This document shows, one piece after another, positions 35,684-45,293 of a DNA stretch of 64,000 nucleotides. Under the pieces are notes generated by a model. The model was not told the DNA's origin. It made no database searches and was given only the letters and a program-made list of their open reading frames with translations. A program made the position numbers and the translations under genes. Source of the DNA: Cutibacterium namnetense (GTDB taxonomy: Bacteria; Actinomycetota; Actinomycetes; Propionibacteriales; Propionibacteriaceae); contig NZ_LWHO01000002.1 in assembly GCF_001642025.1 (NCBI RefSeq), forward strand, positions 62,001 through 126,000, read 5' to 3'. Position 1 is the first letter of the stretch. Each line of letters begins with the position of its first letter.

Positions 35684-36868
35684 TCAGCCGTGACACTCAA
35701 TCGCGTCCTTGTAAACCTTGACGGTTTGCTCGGCGATTCGAGCCCAGGAGAACTCGTCAATGCAGCGCTGACGACCAGCGGTCCCGAGGGCCTTGGCGCG
35801 TTCTGGGTCTCGGGTGAGGTCATTGATAGCAGCTGCGAAAGCAGATTCGAAGGCTGCGACATCTTCCGGGGTTGACGACTCGGTTGGGACCCCGGCAACG
35901 AGATGCCCGGTAGATCCGTCGACGACAACCTCCGGAATACCGCCAACCCGAGATGCCACTACCGGCGTAGCGCAGGCCATGGCCTCCAGATTCACAATGC
36001 CCAGCGGCTCATAGACCGAAGGGCAGGCAAAGACCGTAGCAGCAGAGAGCACCTGGCGAACCGATGGGCGGGGGAGCATCTGCGGCACCCAGATAACCGG
36101 TGCTCGGCGACTGGAACAAACCTCCTCGAAAGCGGATGTGAACTCTTCTCCGATCTCTGGGGTATCTGGGGCACCGGCTAGTAGAACGAGCTGGGTCTCA
36201 GGGTCAAGTTCAGCAGCCGCATGCACCAGGTGGACCAATCCTTTCTGGCGTGTGATGCGCCCGACGAAGACCACCGAGGGTCGGTCAGGGTCCATCCCGA
36301 TGTCACGGCACACATCGGTCTCGGTGACGGGGTGGAACTCATCGGTGTCGACCCCATTGCGCACCACATGCACCTTGCCAGGATCTAATTCGGGATAGGT
36401 CCGCAGCACGTCGGTCCGCATGCCTTCAGAAACCGCGATGATGGCGTCTGCGGCGTCGTAGGCGGTTTTCTCCGCCCAGGACGACAGTCGGTAACCGCCG
36501 CCGAGCTGCTCTGCCTTCCACGGACGGTCAGGCTCCAGCGAGTGAGCGCTGATGACGTGCGGGATGTCATGAAAGACACCGGCTAGCAAACCAGCGAGAT
36601 TGGCATACCACGTATGGGAATGGACGAGGTCGACATCTTCTGGAATGGCATCGACTATGGATAGGTCTGCACCGAAGGCCCGCAGCGCCCCGTTGGCACC
36701 ATCCGGGTAGTTCTCGGCGTGGGCGGTGGCCCCTTCACGCGGCTGTCCCATGCACTGCACATCGACGTCAATGAGAGTGCGAAGTTGGGGGACGAGTTGC
36801 GCGACGTGGACGCCGGCGCCGCCATAGATAGTAGGAGGGTATTCGCGGGTCAAGACGGACACGTACAT
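35684..36868 (-). CDS. glgA: Glycogen synthase, actinobacterial GT4 type
   Basis: A 394-aa GT-B glycosyltransferase. The N-terminal glycine motif reads YGGAGVHVAQLVPQL, and the C-terminal donor site reads PSVYEPLGIVNLEAMACATPVVAS, matching the GT4 actinobacterial glycogen synthase (also called GlgM in mycobacteria, where it makes maltose-1-phosphate). It is divergent from glgC, whose product supplies the sugar nucleotide. Whether this enzyme elongates glycogen directly or forms maltose-1-phosphate cannot be told from sequence alone. Confidence 0.88.
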   Translation of the reverse strand: MYVSVLTREYPPTIYGGAGVHVAQLVPQLRTLIDVDVQCMGQPREGATAHAENYPDGANGALRAFGADLSIVDAIPEDVDLVHSHTWYANLAGLLAGVFHDIPHVISAHSLEPDRPWKAEQLGGGYRLSSWAEKTAYDAADAIIAVSEGMRTDVLRTYPELDPGKVHVVRNGVDTDEFHPVTETDVCRDIGMDPDRPSVVFVGRITRQKGLVHLVHAAAELDPETQLVLLAGAPDTPEIGEEFTSAFEEVCSSRRAPVIWVPQMLPRPSVRQVLSAATVFACPSVYEPLGIVNLEAMACATPVVASRVGGIPEVVVDGSTGHLVAGVPTESSTPEDVAAFESAFAAAINDLTRDPERAKALGTAGRQRCIDEFSWARIAEQTVKVYKDAIECHG

Positions 36869-37011
36869 GGCCTGATCGTCCCACAAAGACGGCCGCGATG
36901 GGGCAGCAGCGTTGCGTTGTCGTCAACAGACCAAGAACTCTCGTCGACATTGTGTGGCTGACCTTATGGTGATTGCCCACGTGGGCGGTCGGTGACGGTA
37001 GATTGAGGGCC

Positions 37012-38238
37012 ATGGCAAAGACGCGCCCCAAGGTTCTATCCATCGTCCTCGCCGGCGGCGAAGGCAAACGCCTCATGCCCCTCACAATGGACCGAGCCAA
37101 ACCAGCCGTTCCCTTCGGTGGTACCTACCGGCTTATTGACTTTGTGCTGTCCAACCTGGCGAACTCCGGACTTACCCAGATCGCTGTGCTAACGCAATAC
37201 AAGTCCCACTCGCTCGACCGCCACATCTCCATCACCTGGCGGATGTCGACCATGCTCGGTTCCTATGTGACCCCGGTTCCGGCTCAGCAGCGTCTTGGAC
37301 CGCGGTGGTACCAGGGAAGTGCTGATGCCATCTACCAGTCTCTCAACCTCATCAACGACCAGAACCCTGACTATGTCGTGGTCTTCGGTGCTGACAACAT
37401 CTACCGGATGGACGTCGACGCCATGTTGCAGTACCACATCGACTCCGGGTTGGGATGCACGGTCGCCGGTATCCGAGTACCTCGCAAGGATGCTTCTGCC
37501 TTCGGAATTATCGATGCTGACCAGAACCATATGATCACCGAGTTCCTTGAAAAACCGACTGATCCGCCTGGCCTGCCGGATGCTCCCGACGAGTCATTCG
37601 CCTCAATGGGGAACTACATCTTCAGCCGTGAGGCCCTGGTGCAGGCCCTGCACGACGACGCCCACAGCATCGACTCGCGGCACGACATGGGTGGCGACAT
37701 TATTCCGAGGTTCGTCAAGGCTGCTGACGCGCAGGTGTACGACTTCCGCGACAACGAGGTTCCCGGCAACACCGAGAAAGATGCCGACTATTGGCGGGAC
37801 GTGGGTACCATCGACGCCTACCACGACGCGCACATGGATCTGGTCTCGGTTGAGCCGGAGTTCAACCTGTATAGCCATGACTGGCCCATCTGGACTATGC
37901 AAGAGCAGGCACCTGGTGCCAAGTTCGTGATGCGCGGGTCCTGTGATGACAGCCTGGTCTCTGCCGGGTGCATCATCTCCGGCACCGACATCTACCGCAC
38001 GGTTTTGGGCCCCCGGGCCCGCATTGAAAGGTGGGCCCGTGTTGATGAGTCAATCGTGATGAATAATGTGACGATTGGTTCTAACGCGACGGTTCATCGA
38101 GCCATTCTTGACAAGAACGTCATTGTTCCTGATGGGGCTCAAGTGGGGGTCGACCATGATCACGACCGTGCTCGGGGATTTACCGTCTCTCCAGCTGGTG
38201 TAACGGTGGTCGGAAAGGGAATCACGGTTCCTTACTGA
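37012..38238 (+). CDS. glgC: Glucose-1-phosphate adenylyltransferase
   Basis: A 408-aa enzyme forming ADP-glucose for glycogen synthesis. The nucleotide-binding start [20 protein letters not shown], the substrate loop [13 protein letters not shown] and the C-terminal beta-helix region (about residues 300-408) are clear. The start at 37012 follows GAGGG. It is divergent from glgA across about 140 bases, so the two probably share regulation. Confidence 0.95.
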   Translation: MAKTRPKVLSIVLAGGEGKRLMPLTMDRAKPAVPFGGTYRLIDFVLSNLANSGLTQIAVLTQYKSHSLDRHISITWRMSTMLGSYVTPVPAQQRLGPRWYQGSADAIYQSLNLINDQNPDYVVVFGADNIYRMDVDAMLQYHIDSGLGCTVAGIRVPRKDASAFGIIDADQNHMITEFLEKPTDPPGLPDAPDESFASMGNYIFSREALVQALHDDAHSIDSRHDMGGDIIPRFVKAADAQVYDFRDNEVPGNTEKDADYWRDVGTIDAYHDAHMDLVSVEPEFNLYSHDWPIWTMQEQAPGAKFVMRGSCDDSLVSAGCIISGTDIYRTVLGPRARIERWARVDESIVMNNVTIGSNATVHRAILDKNVIVPDGAQVGVDHDHDRARGFTVSPAGVTVVGKGITVPY

Positions 38239-38262
38239 TCGGGCGATCCCCCTAGGGCGCGC

Positions 38263-38295
38263 AAAGCGGCTCCTCGTTTCCGGGGGAGCCGCTTT
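38263..38295. terminator. Bidirectional hairpin between glgC and methyltransferase gene
   Basis: AAAGCGGCTCC (38263-38273) pairs with GGAGCCGCTTT (38285-38295), followed by GTTTCG. It lies between convergent genes. Confidence 0.7.
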
Positions 38296-38323
38296 GTTTC
38301 GTCGTGCGTCAGAAGGGGCAGAC

Positions 38324-38983
38324 TCAACCCTTCGTAGCCAGCAGCAAGCCTTCACCAACGGGTAGCAGCACCGGGGTGAATTCCTCGGTCTCCAGCACCG
38401 AGTCGAGGGTCTCGCGGATGATGAGGGTGTCGTCGTCCTCATTGTCCGGGTCAGCGATGTGGTTATTGGCCAACGCGTCATTAACGACGACAACGCCCCC
38501 GACGCGCAGCAAACGCAGGGCTTGGGAAACGTATTCGACGTACTCAAGTCGGTCGCCATTGATGAGTACGATGTCGTAGGCGCCGTCGCGCAGCTTAGGC
38601 AGCACATCCAACGGAGTCCCGGTGATGAGGCGCACCTGGTTAGAGCGGATACGGGCCAGGCTCAGAACCTTACGGGCGGCAGCCTGACGCTCGGCGTCAG
38701 GGTCGATGCCGGTCAAGACACCGTGATCGGTCATCCCCTCCAGGAGGGCCAGCGCTGAGACACCGGCGTCAGTGCCGATAGTGACGGCGCTACCGGCCTG
38801 CATGGTGCGTGCCAAGAAGGTCAGCAAGGCGGTGGTGCCATTGCCGAGCACCTTCCACTGATCAGCGCGGGCTGCTTCGCGGGCCGCTTGTAGGGCCGGG
38901 GAGGGTGCGATGAAGCCGTCGGCGTACTCCCACGACCGGTCGTCGGGAACTTGATGTCTGGGCTGGGCTGGACTCACACTCAC
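38324..38983 (-). CDS. O-methyltransferase (CCoAOMT family)
   Basis: A 219-aa SAM-dependent methyltransferase. AVTIGTDAGVSALALLEGM is the SAM-binding strand and loop, and YDIVLINGDRLEYVEY and GGVVVVNDALANN follow as in caffeoyl-CoA O-methyltransferase-like bacterial proteins. Motif I is degenerate (IGTDAGVSA instead of the usual GTxxGYS). The substrate is unknown. It is divergent from dapA. Confidence 0.8.
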   Translation of the reverse strand: MSVSPAQPRHQVPDDRSWEYADGFIAPSPALQAAREAARADQWKVLGNGTTALLTFLARTMQAGSAVTIGTDAGVSALALLEGMTDHGVLTGIDPDAERQAAARKVLSLARIRSNQVRLITGTPLDVLPKLRDGAYDIVLINGDRLEYVEYVSQALRLLRVGGVVVVNDALANNHIADPDNEDDDTLIIRETLDSVLETEEFTPVLLPVGEGLLLATKG

Positions 38984-39126
38984 AGCCTAGCTGCTGTCGA
39001 ATTGGTGCGTCGGCTCGACGTCACGCCCAGTTGTGGAAGAACGACGACCAGCCGTGGTTCACGTCATCGTCGTCCAGCTCTCTTGTTTTGGCTACCATGG
39101 GCAGCAGCTATACCAGGAGGTCCCGC

Positions 39127-40008
39127 ATGTCCGCTCCCGTTTTTGGCCGTCTGCTAACAGCCATGGTGACTCCGATGACGTCCGAAGGGGCGGTGGATCT
39201 GCGTCGGGTTGGCGAGTTGGCGCATAAGCTCGTTGCGGAGCAGGACAATGACGGCATCGTTGTCAACGGCACGACGGGGGAATCGCCGACCACCACTGAT
39301 GTTGAGAAGGCTCACATTGTTCAGGCCGTCGTCGAGGCTGTTGGATCGGATGCTGCGGTTGTTGCCGGAGTCGGAACCAATGACACCGCTCGCACCATTG
39401 AACTAGCTCACCAGGCTGCTGAAGCTGGGGCTGATGGTCTACTTGTCGTCACCCCCTACTACTCCAAACCCTCCCAGGCTGGGATTATTGAGCACTTCAC
39501 CGCTGTCGCGGATGCCACCGACCTGCCGATTATGCTCTACGACATTCCGGGACGCACCGGTACTCCGATTGAGACGAAGACTCTCATTGAACTGGCCGAT
39601 CACCCACGTATTGTGGCTGTCAAAGACGCCAAGGGGCTGGTCGTCGAGTCAGCGACGGTGATGGCGAACACTACCTTGGCCTATTACTCCGGTGACGATG
39701 CCATCACTCCAGCTTTGCTGTCAGTGGGTGGAGTTGGCCTGGTCGGGACGTCAACCCATTTCACCGGGCGACGTATGCACGAGGTTATCGACGCATATAG
39801 TGACGGTCGAATTGACGAGGCGTTGTCGACCTACCGGGAGATCATGCCAGTGCTCACCGGTGTTTTTGCAGCCCAGGGAGCCACCATGGTTAAGGCGGGG
39901 TTGGCCCACCAGGGGTTTGACGTCGGCAAGGTGCGTCCCCCCCAGACGATGCCGACTCCTGAGCAGGCCGAAACCTTCTTCGATGTATTGGATCGCACTC
40001 AGCTGTGA
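39127..40008 (+). CDS. dapA: 4-Hydroxy-tetrahydrodipicolinate synthase
   Basis: A 293-aa class I aldolase condensing pyruvate with aspartate semialdehyde. GTTGESPT is the pyruvate-binding loop, YDIPGRTG carries the catalytic Tyr, and the Schiff-base Lys lies in IVAVKDAKG. The start at 39127 has AGGAGG six bases upstream. A run of seven C near the 3' end is in frame. With dapC, dapD and dapE in this window it supports a succinylase lysine/DAP route. Confidence 0.95.
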   Translation: MSAPVFGRLLTAMVTPMTSEGAVDLRRVGELAHKLVAEQDNDGIVVNGTTGESPTTTDVEKAHIVQAVVEAVGSDAAVVAGVGTNDTARTIELAHQAAEAGADGLLVVTPYYSKPSQAGIIEHFTAVADATDLPIMLYDIPGRTGTPIETKTLIELADHPRIVAVKDAKGLVVESATVMANTTLAYYSGDDAITPALLSVGGVGLVGTSTHFTGRRMHEVIDAYSDGRIDEALSTYREIMPVLTGVFAAQGATMVKAGLAHQGFDVGKVRPPQTMPTPEQAETFFDVLDRTQL

Positions 40009-40058
40009 CAATCCCGGTGTGACATTGGGAGGTCGAAGTCAGGGGTAGGGTAAAGGCC

Positions 40059-40472
40059 ATGTCCACAGCAGGTCCAGCGGAAATCGCGGTACTCATCATC
40101 ATTGCTGTGCTCATGTTTGGGCCGGACAAGCTGCCCGAGATGGCCCGCAAAGCGGCGCGCATTTACCACTACCTCAAGAACATCGCGAACAACACGCGCG
40201 ATCAGCTCCGCAGTGAGCTGGGTCCGCAGTTCGCTGATCTGGATTACCAGGATCTCAAGCCGCAGAACTTTGTGCGCAAGTACGTCCTGGACAGCCTGCA
40301 AGACGACATTGACGAGATTAAGGCGGACTTGTCCGACGTCCGCTCCGATCTTGACTTGGGCTTGGCCGACATTCGTAACTCCGAGGGACTTCCGGAAACC
40401 CCCGCTTCGACGTCCTCCCCAGTTGTTCATGACGAGGCCGCCCCCGTCCCCTTTGATCCCGAGGCCACCTGA
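40059..40472 (+). CDS. tatB: Sec-independent translocase subunit TatB
   Basis: A 137-aa protein with an N-terminal membrane helix (IAVLIIIAVLMFGPDKLPEMAR, read in two parts), the FGP hinge, and an amphipathic helix followed by a charged tail, as in TatA/TatB. The tail length and sequence (LRSELGPQFADLD) favour TatB. tatA and tatC are not in this window. Twin-arginine export would serve folded redox proteins. Confidence 0.88.
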   Translation: MSTAGPAEIAVLIIIAVLMFGPDKLPEMARKAARIYHYLKNIANNTRDQLRSELGPQFADLDYQDLKPQNFVRKYVLDSLQDDIDEIKADLSDVRSDLDLGLADIRNSEGLPETPASTSSPVVHDEAAPVPFDPEAT

Positions 40473-40500
40473 TGCGATTCCTGGCATGATGACCTGTCTG

Positions 40501-40544
40501 TGACGGCGGTGGGCCACCCAATGCTGGGTGGCCCACCGCCGTCA
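40501..40544. terminator. Strong bidirectional terminator between tatB and the GH5 gene
   Basis: Two perfect 20-bp arms (40501-40520 and 40525-40544) with a four-base loop, followed by CGTTTTATC on the plus strand, lie between convergent genes. Confidence 0.85.
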
Positions 40545-40584
40545 CGTTTTATCAAGGAGCGTCAGTCATGGGCTCGCAAATGGC

Positions 40585-42159
40585 TCAGGCCTGACCGGCA
40601 GGGGTGATGGTGACGCTCACCGAGCCTTCTCCGGTGGAGCTGATCTGCAGGCGTGTGTCCCCGGCCTTGGAGATGACCTTGCCACCTTTCACCTCGACCT
40701 TGTAACCATGGGGGTAGTGGACAGTCGGGACGGCGATCTCGGAGACGGATCCTGCTGCGAAGTCCCCGTCGCCGGCGACACGTTTAGCTGTCCACGTGGC
40801 CTGGTACGTCCGGGTGGACTGATCCCAGGTCGTCGAGGTCGGGGTTCCCGCCGCGGCGCGCAGGTGCGGTACCGCCAGAATGGCGAGCTTGGTGCAGTCC
40901 ACCTGTTCGTCAGTTACGGGTCCCGGACGGTTGATGTCACGGACGAGTTCCTGGTCCGCAGCATTCTGGGTTGTCGGGTCGGAGTTTCCGCCGTAAGTCC
41001 AGTACAGCCAGCCGACTAGGTGGGCGCGGGCCTTGGAGGTGACCCCCATGAGGGTGCCGGCGTCTTTGGTGGCCCCGAATTCACTGAGCAAGGAGGCCGA
41101 GTTGTTGAACTGGGCTGCCTGGTCAGCGTTGCGGAAGGTGCGGGTGTCGGGGCGATTGCATCCGACGTAGGAGCCGAAGATTGCGTTCATGGGGCAGTAG
41201 ACGTGCCAAGAAATGGCAGCCTTCGGTGAAGATGGGCGGGCTGGGCGGCTGTCGAGCCCCGTGTTCCATGTTGAGTAGGGCTCGTAGGTGACGATGCCGT
41301 TGGGGTCGACCGAGGTGATGGCCCTGCCAACCTTCTCGTACAAGGTGTCCAAGGACACCATCGCCAGGCCGCACCAGCCGAGGGCAACGTAGCAGACGGG
41401 GTAGTGATGGCCCGGCCAAGGTTCGTTGATGATGTCGTATCCCATGACGCCGGGTTCTTTCCCGACGACCTGCGCGACGTGCTTCCACATGGCTGCGTAA
41501 CGGTCCTGCAGGCCCACCCCGCCGGGGCCCTTGGCATTGTCCAGGAAACTGTCGTAAGCCTTGATGAGTCCGAGATTGAAGACCTGGTTTGCGGGGAAGC
41601 CAACCTTAAGCAGATTCGGTGCCCCCTTGTCGATGACGGCCCAGTCGGGGGCTCCCTCGCCCTGGAACTTCTCGTTGTACATGTCCTGGTGAGCGTCCAA
41701 GAGGGTCATTATGCCGTGAGCGCGGAGTGTCCTGACCGTGCGGGTGATACTGGCCAGGTAGGCGTCATCGTACTCTCCAGGCTTGGGCTCGACCCCCTTC
41801 CAGATAACTCCCAGGCGCACCGAGTCAAAGCCGTTCTTCTGCAGCCAAGCGGCGTCAGCGTCATCAAATCCGTCAGTTTCGGGGCGGTATGGGTGACGTT
41901 TAGAGACCATGTTGACGCCGGCAGTGAGAACAGCGCGACCCTGGCCGTCGGTGTACCAACGGCCGGACTGCCCAATGGGGCCGGCGTCGGTGATGGCCTT
42001 CGATGTTGCGATGTGGATAGTGGCGTCCCCGGTATGGGGCGAGGCCTGCGCAGGCATCTGTGCCACGCAGGCGGCGGTAAGAGCGGCAGTGAGGGCGGCT
42101 GCCCACCGGGTGACGCCTCGTCGTCGTGCATCCGGAGAATGCCATGAATGCTGATACAT
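40585..42159 (-). CDS. Secreted GH5 glycosidase, endoglycoceramidase-like
   Basis: A 524-aa secreted enzyme. The signal peptide ends near AQMPAQA (about residue 39). The catalytic barrel has the acid/base Glu246 in DIINEPWPG and the nucleophile Glu360 in LLSEFGAT, with RLGVIWKGVEPKPGEYD and LLDAHQDMY typical of the endoglycoceramidase branch (GH5_29-like). The C-terminal 100 residues look like a beta-sandwich. Such enzymes cleave the oligosaccharide from host glycosphingolipids, an expected activity for a skin bacterium. No membrane anchor is visible. Confidence 0.87.
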   Translation of the reverse strand: MYQHSWHSPDARRRGVTRWAAALTAALTAACVAQMPAQASPHTGDATIHIATSKAITDAGPIGQSGRWYTDGQGRAVLTAGVNMVSKRHPYRPETDGFDDADAAWLQKNGFDSVRLGVIWKGVEPKPGEYDDAYLASITRTVRTLRAHGIMTLLDAHQDMYNEKFQGEGAPDWAVIDKGAPNLLKVGFPANQVFNLGLIKAYDSFLDNAKGPGGVGLQDRYAAMWKHVAQVVGKEPGVMGYDIINEPWPGHHYPVCYVALGWCGLAMVSLDTLYEKVGRAITSVDPNGIVTYEPYSTWNTGLDSRPARPSSPKAAISWHVYCPMNAIFGSYVGCNRPDTRTFRNADQAAQFNNSASLLSEFGATKDAGTLMGVTSKARAHLVGWLYWTYGGNSDPTTQNAADQELVRDINRPGPVTDEQVDCTKLAILAVPHLRAAAGTPTSTTWDQSTRTYQATWTAKRVAGDGDFAAGSVSEIAVPTVHYPHGYKVEVKGGKVISKAGDTRLQISSTGEGSVSVTITPAGQA

Positions 42160-42215
42160 GGCCTAAAGATACAGCACACGAGGGTCGCCCCAGCGGGCCG
42201 GTAACTACAATTCAA

Positions 42216-43376
42216 TCAGTGACTGACGGGTTGAACCCCCAGATTCATGCCGGCCAGACCACGAGGGCGCGCGTCGATAGTCCTGGCGAGTTCGGTGATG
42301 GCCGCGGCCGCGGGCGAGTCTGGGTGGGCGATGACGATCGGGTCGCCGTTATCACCGCCGCTGCGTAGCTCGACGTCGAGTGGGATCTGGCCGAGCAGCG
42401 GGATTGTGGTGCCCAAACGTTCCGACAGCGCGTCGGCAGCCTGTTGGCCGCCACCGGTCCCGAACAGATCGACGCGGAAGGTCTCGCGGGATTTTGGCGC
42501 GGTGACCTCCAGCCATGACATGTTCTCTACCACGCCCATCACCCGCTGCTGCATGATTCCAGCCATCGTGCCGGCACGCTCGGCCACTTCGGATGCAGCT
42601 TGCTGTGGGGTGGTGACGACGAGAACTTCCGCGTTGGGCAGCTTCTGTCCCAGGCTCATGGCGATGTCACCGGTGCCAGGGGGAAGGTCGATGAGGAGGT
42701 AGTCAAGATCGCCCCAGTGAACATCTGCCAGCAGCTGGGTGAGTGCCCGGTCGAGGATCGGTCCGCGCCAAGCGATGACGTCGGACTTGTTGGGCTTCAT
42801 CATGCCGATGCTGATCGACTTGATGCCAAGTCCAGGCACCGGAAGCAGCATGTCATCGAGAGGAGTGGGGCGAGCCTCACCTAGGCCGAGCATGTCGGGG
42901 ATCGAGTGGCCGTAGATGTCGGCGTCCAACAGACCAACCTCGCGACCGAGCTGAGCTAGGCCCAAAGCCAGGTTGACGGTGACAGAGGACTTGCCGACGC
43001 CACCCTTGCCCGAGGAAACCGCGATGACCTTGGTGGTGTTTCCCGGCTGGGCAAAGGGAATGACGCGCTCGGGGACACCGCCACGCAGCTGGACCTTCAG
43101 CGCGTCGCGCTGCTCGTCGGTCATCGTGCCGAGTTCGACGGAAACACTGGTGACCCCGTCAACGCCGCGCACAGCCTCAGTGACCTGCTCACGCAGCTCG
43201 GTCTTGAGGGGACACCCGGCGACGGTCAGCAGAACACGAACGAAAGCGCGTCCCTGCTCGTCGACGGTAATCTCATCGACCATATCGAGATCGGTGATGG
43301 GGCGTTTGATCTCGGGGTCATTGACGTGCGACAACGCGTCAGTAATGGCCCCAACCAGTGGGTTCTCGGTGCTCAT
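42216..43376 (-). CDS. Mrp/ApbC-type iron-sulfur carrier P-loop ATPase
   Basis: A 386-aa protein. The N-terminal MIP18/DUF59 domain (about residues 5-85) is followed by a deviant Walker A, SSGKGGVGKSSVTVNLALGL. DYLLIDLPPGTGD and TTPQQAASEVAERAG are typical of Mrp/NBP35, which carries Fe-S clusters. No CxxC pair is seen in the P-loop domain. The start at 43376 overlaps the DUF1003 gene stop (ATGA). It is the third gene of an operon with the MgtE-N-CBS and DUF1003 genes. Confidence 0.92.
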   Translation of the reverse strand: MSTENPLVGAITDALSHVNDPEIKRPITDLDMVDEITVDEQGRAFVRVLLTVAGCPLKTELREQVTEAVRGVDGVTSVSVELGTMTDEQRDALKVQLRGGVPERVIPFAQPGNTTKVIAVSSGKGGVGKSSVTVNLALGLAQLGREVGLLDADIYGHSIPDMLGLGEARPTPLDDMLLPVPGLGIKSISIGMMKPNKSDVIAWRGPILDRALTQLLADVHWGDLDYLLIDLPPGTGDIAMSLGQKLPNAEVLVVTTPQQAASEVAERAGTMAGIMQQRVMGVVENMSWLEVTAPKSRETFRVDLFGTGGGQQAADALSERLGTTIPLLGQIPLDVELRSGGDNGDPIVIAHPDSPAAAAITELARTIDARPRGLAGMNLGVQPVSH

Positions 43377-43933
43377 GCTGACTTGTCTACACACCGTTGG
43401 CCCGATGCGACAACTCGCCCATCGCGAACCGGGGCGGCTTCGATCTCTTCGAACAGGGAGCGCAACTCGTCGCGTAGCTCCGAGCGCAAATAGTCGCGGG
43501 TGGCCAACTCGCCTATCTGCATTCGGATGGATGCTACCTCCCGAGCCAGGAACTCCATGTCGGCACGGGACTGGGCGGCGACCCGACGATCCTCAGCCAT
43601 CGATACCCGATCCCGGTCCTCTTGACGGTTCTGTGCCAGCAAAATAAGGGGGGCTGAGTAAGAAGCCTGAGTAGAGAAGAACAGGTTGAGCAAGATGAAC
43701 GGGTATGGGTCAAACCGCAATTTATAAATCGCTACGAGATTCCAGATGACCCAGCTGCACACAATGATCGTCATATAGACGAGGAACTTTGCCGTACCCA
43801 TGAATCGCGCAGTGGCCTCAGCGAACTGTCCGAATTTCTCGGAGTCCAGCTGTACTCGAGGGCGTTTGACTTTGCGTGGTCCCGGAATGTCGAGGCGGTT
43901 GGCGTCATGCAGCCGCTGATCGCTGTCAGCCAT
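43373..43933 (-). CDS. DUF1003 membrane protein
   Basis: A 186-aa protein with two close hydrophobic helices (about residues 45-95, around FLVYMTIIVCSWVIWNL and PFILLNLFFSTQASYSAPLI) and a charged, probably coiled-coil tail. The segment FSTQASYSAPLILLAQNRQ is the DUF1003 hallmark. Its function is unknown. It overlaps the upstream MgtE-N-CBS gene by eight bases and mrp downstream by four. Confidence 0.9.
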   Translation of the reverse strand: MADSDQRLHDANRLDIPGPRKVKRPRVQLDSEKFGQFAEATARFMGTAKFLVYMTIIVCSWVIWNLVAIYKLRFDPYPFILLNLFFSTQASYSAPLILLAQNRQEDRDRVSMAEDRRVAAQSRADMEFLAREVASIRMQIGELATRDYLRSELRDELRSLFEEIEAAPVRDGRVVASGQRCVDKSA

Positions 43934-45191
43934 GGTTCACCTCCACAAGTTCGCCATCCATCTGGTTTCCCCGCCAGTCGGTAGGCAGCAGATGGTCGAG
44001 AAGGTCGTCAACGGCTACTGCCCCAACCAGCTGGTTCGCGTCGTTGACGACGGGAACGACGACCAGGTTATAGGTAGCGAAGTAGCGGCTCACCGCCCCC
44101 ACCGGGGCATCGGTGTGGATAGGTTCAAGATCAGAGTCGATGATTGCCGAGACCATCGTCGAAGGAGGCTCGCGCAGCAGTCGTTGTACGTGCACTGCTC
44201 CCAGGTAACGGCCGGTGGGGGTTTCGGTGGGGGGACGGCACACGAAGACCATGGATGCCTCGGCAGGTGTGATGTCTTCGTTACGTACCAAGGCCAGGGC
44301 GTCAGCGACGGTGGCGTCGGCTGCAACGATGACGGGTTCAGGGGTCATCATGGCTCCCGAAGTGAACTCGGCATAGGCCATCAAAGAGCGGACGTCGTCG
44401 GCGTCGTCGGGCTCCATGCGTGCCAGCAACTGGTGGGCGGTAGTGTCCGGGAGTTCCTTGATGAGGTCGGCGGCGTCGTCGGGATCCATCTCTTCGAGGA
44501 TGTCGGCGGCGCGGTCGGGATCGAGGATAGTGATGAGGGATACCTGCTCGTCCTCGGGAAGCTCCTCGATGGCGTTGGCGAGCTGGTCGTCGTCCAGGGC
44601 CATGGCGACTTCCGCACGGCGATGCGGGTTCATGTCATGAAGTTCCCGGGCCATGTCCGCCGGCTTCATCTCATGCATCTCGGCGATAGTTCGCTCGGTG
44701 GACTGGCGGGAGGCGAGTACGAGGGAAGGGACTTCGCGCCAGTCGACGATGGTCGGGTTACTGGGAGCCTTGCGAATGAACCGGCTGTGCCCAGATTCAG
44801 CGAGGGCCACCTCGTTAATTTCCCACTCGCGGCTGCGTACGGGGGCCATCGAGACGTCCATGACCCATACTTGCGTGCCATTGCGGCTGAAGGTGCGGTC
44901 GAAGAGGTCCTCGATGACGAGGGTCTCGGAGACTCTGCGGGAGAACACCCGGGTGTTGACAGTTCCCGAGATCATGATCTGGAGCGCGTCAATAGCGTGC
45001 ACTCGGACCATTGGGATGAAGATCCGTCGACGGGCGAATAGCTCGACGACGAGCCCACGCACCAGCGGGGCACGCCCTGGAGTGCGCATCTGGACGACGA
45101 CATCTCTGACCTTGCCGACCTGGTCGCCGCTGGCATCCATGACGGGAAGGCCGCGGATCCGAGAGATGAATATCGATTGGGACCTGTTCAC
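43926..45191 (-). CDS. MgtE N-terminal and CBS-domain protein without membrane part
   Basis: A 421-aa soluble protein. A PRC-barrel-like start (ISRIRGLPVMDASGDQVGKVRDVV) is followed by an MgtE intracellular N domain (about 200-300, with LPEDEQVSLITILDPDRAAD) and a CBS pair (about 300-415). The magnesium channel membrane domain is absent, so a Mg-sensing or partner role is more likely than transport. GTG at 45191 is chosen; the frame is open to 45278, but no ribosome site is seen. An AATCTA on the plus strand (TAGATT as -10) seven bases upstream suggests a leaderless transcript. Confidence 0.78.
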   Translation of the reverse strand: MNRSQSIFISRIRGLPVMDASGDQVGKVRDVVVQMRTPGRAPLVRGLVVELFARRRIFIPMVRVHAIDALQIMISGTVNTRVFSRRVSETLVIEDLFDRTFSRNGTQVWVMDVSMAPVRSREWEINEVALAESGHSRFIRKAPSNPTIVDWREVPSLVLASRQSTERTIAEMHEMKPADMARELHDMNPHRRAEVAMALDDDQLANAIEELPEDEQVSLITILDPDRAADILEEMDPDDAADLIKELPDTTAHQLLARMEPDDADDVRSLMAYAEFTSGAMMTPEPVIVAADATVADALALVRNEDITPAEASMVFVCRPPTETPTGRYLGAVHVQRLLREPPSTMVSAIIDSDLEPIHTDAPVGAVSRYFATYNLVVVPVVNDANQLVGAVAVDDLLDHLLPTDWRGNQMDGELVEVNHG

Positions 45192-45293
45192 CCCGCACAA
45201 TCTACCCGGACGACAAACATTGACGCTGCAGTACGAGAGCAGGCAGTTGTCGGCGTCTACCCGTAGACTGATGGCCATATCAAGGAGGAAGCC

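Noticed and set aside
39907-39913. Seven-C run in dapA as a phase-variation site
   Set aside because: The frame is intact through the tract to a normal C-terminus; it serves only as a comparison for the narK tract.
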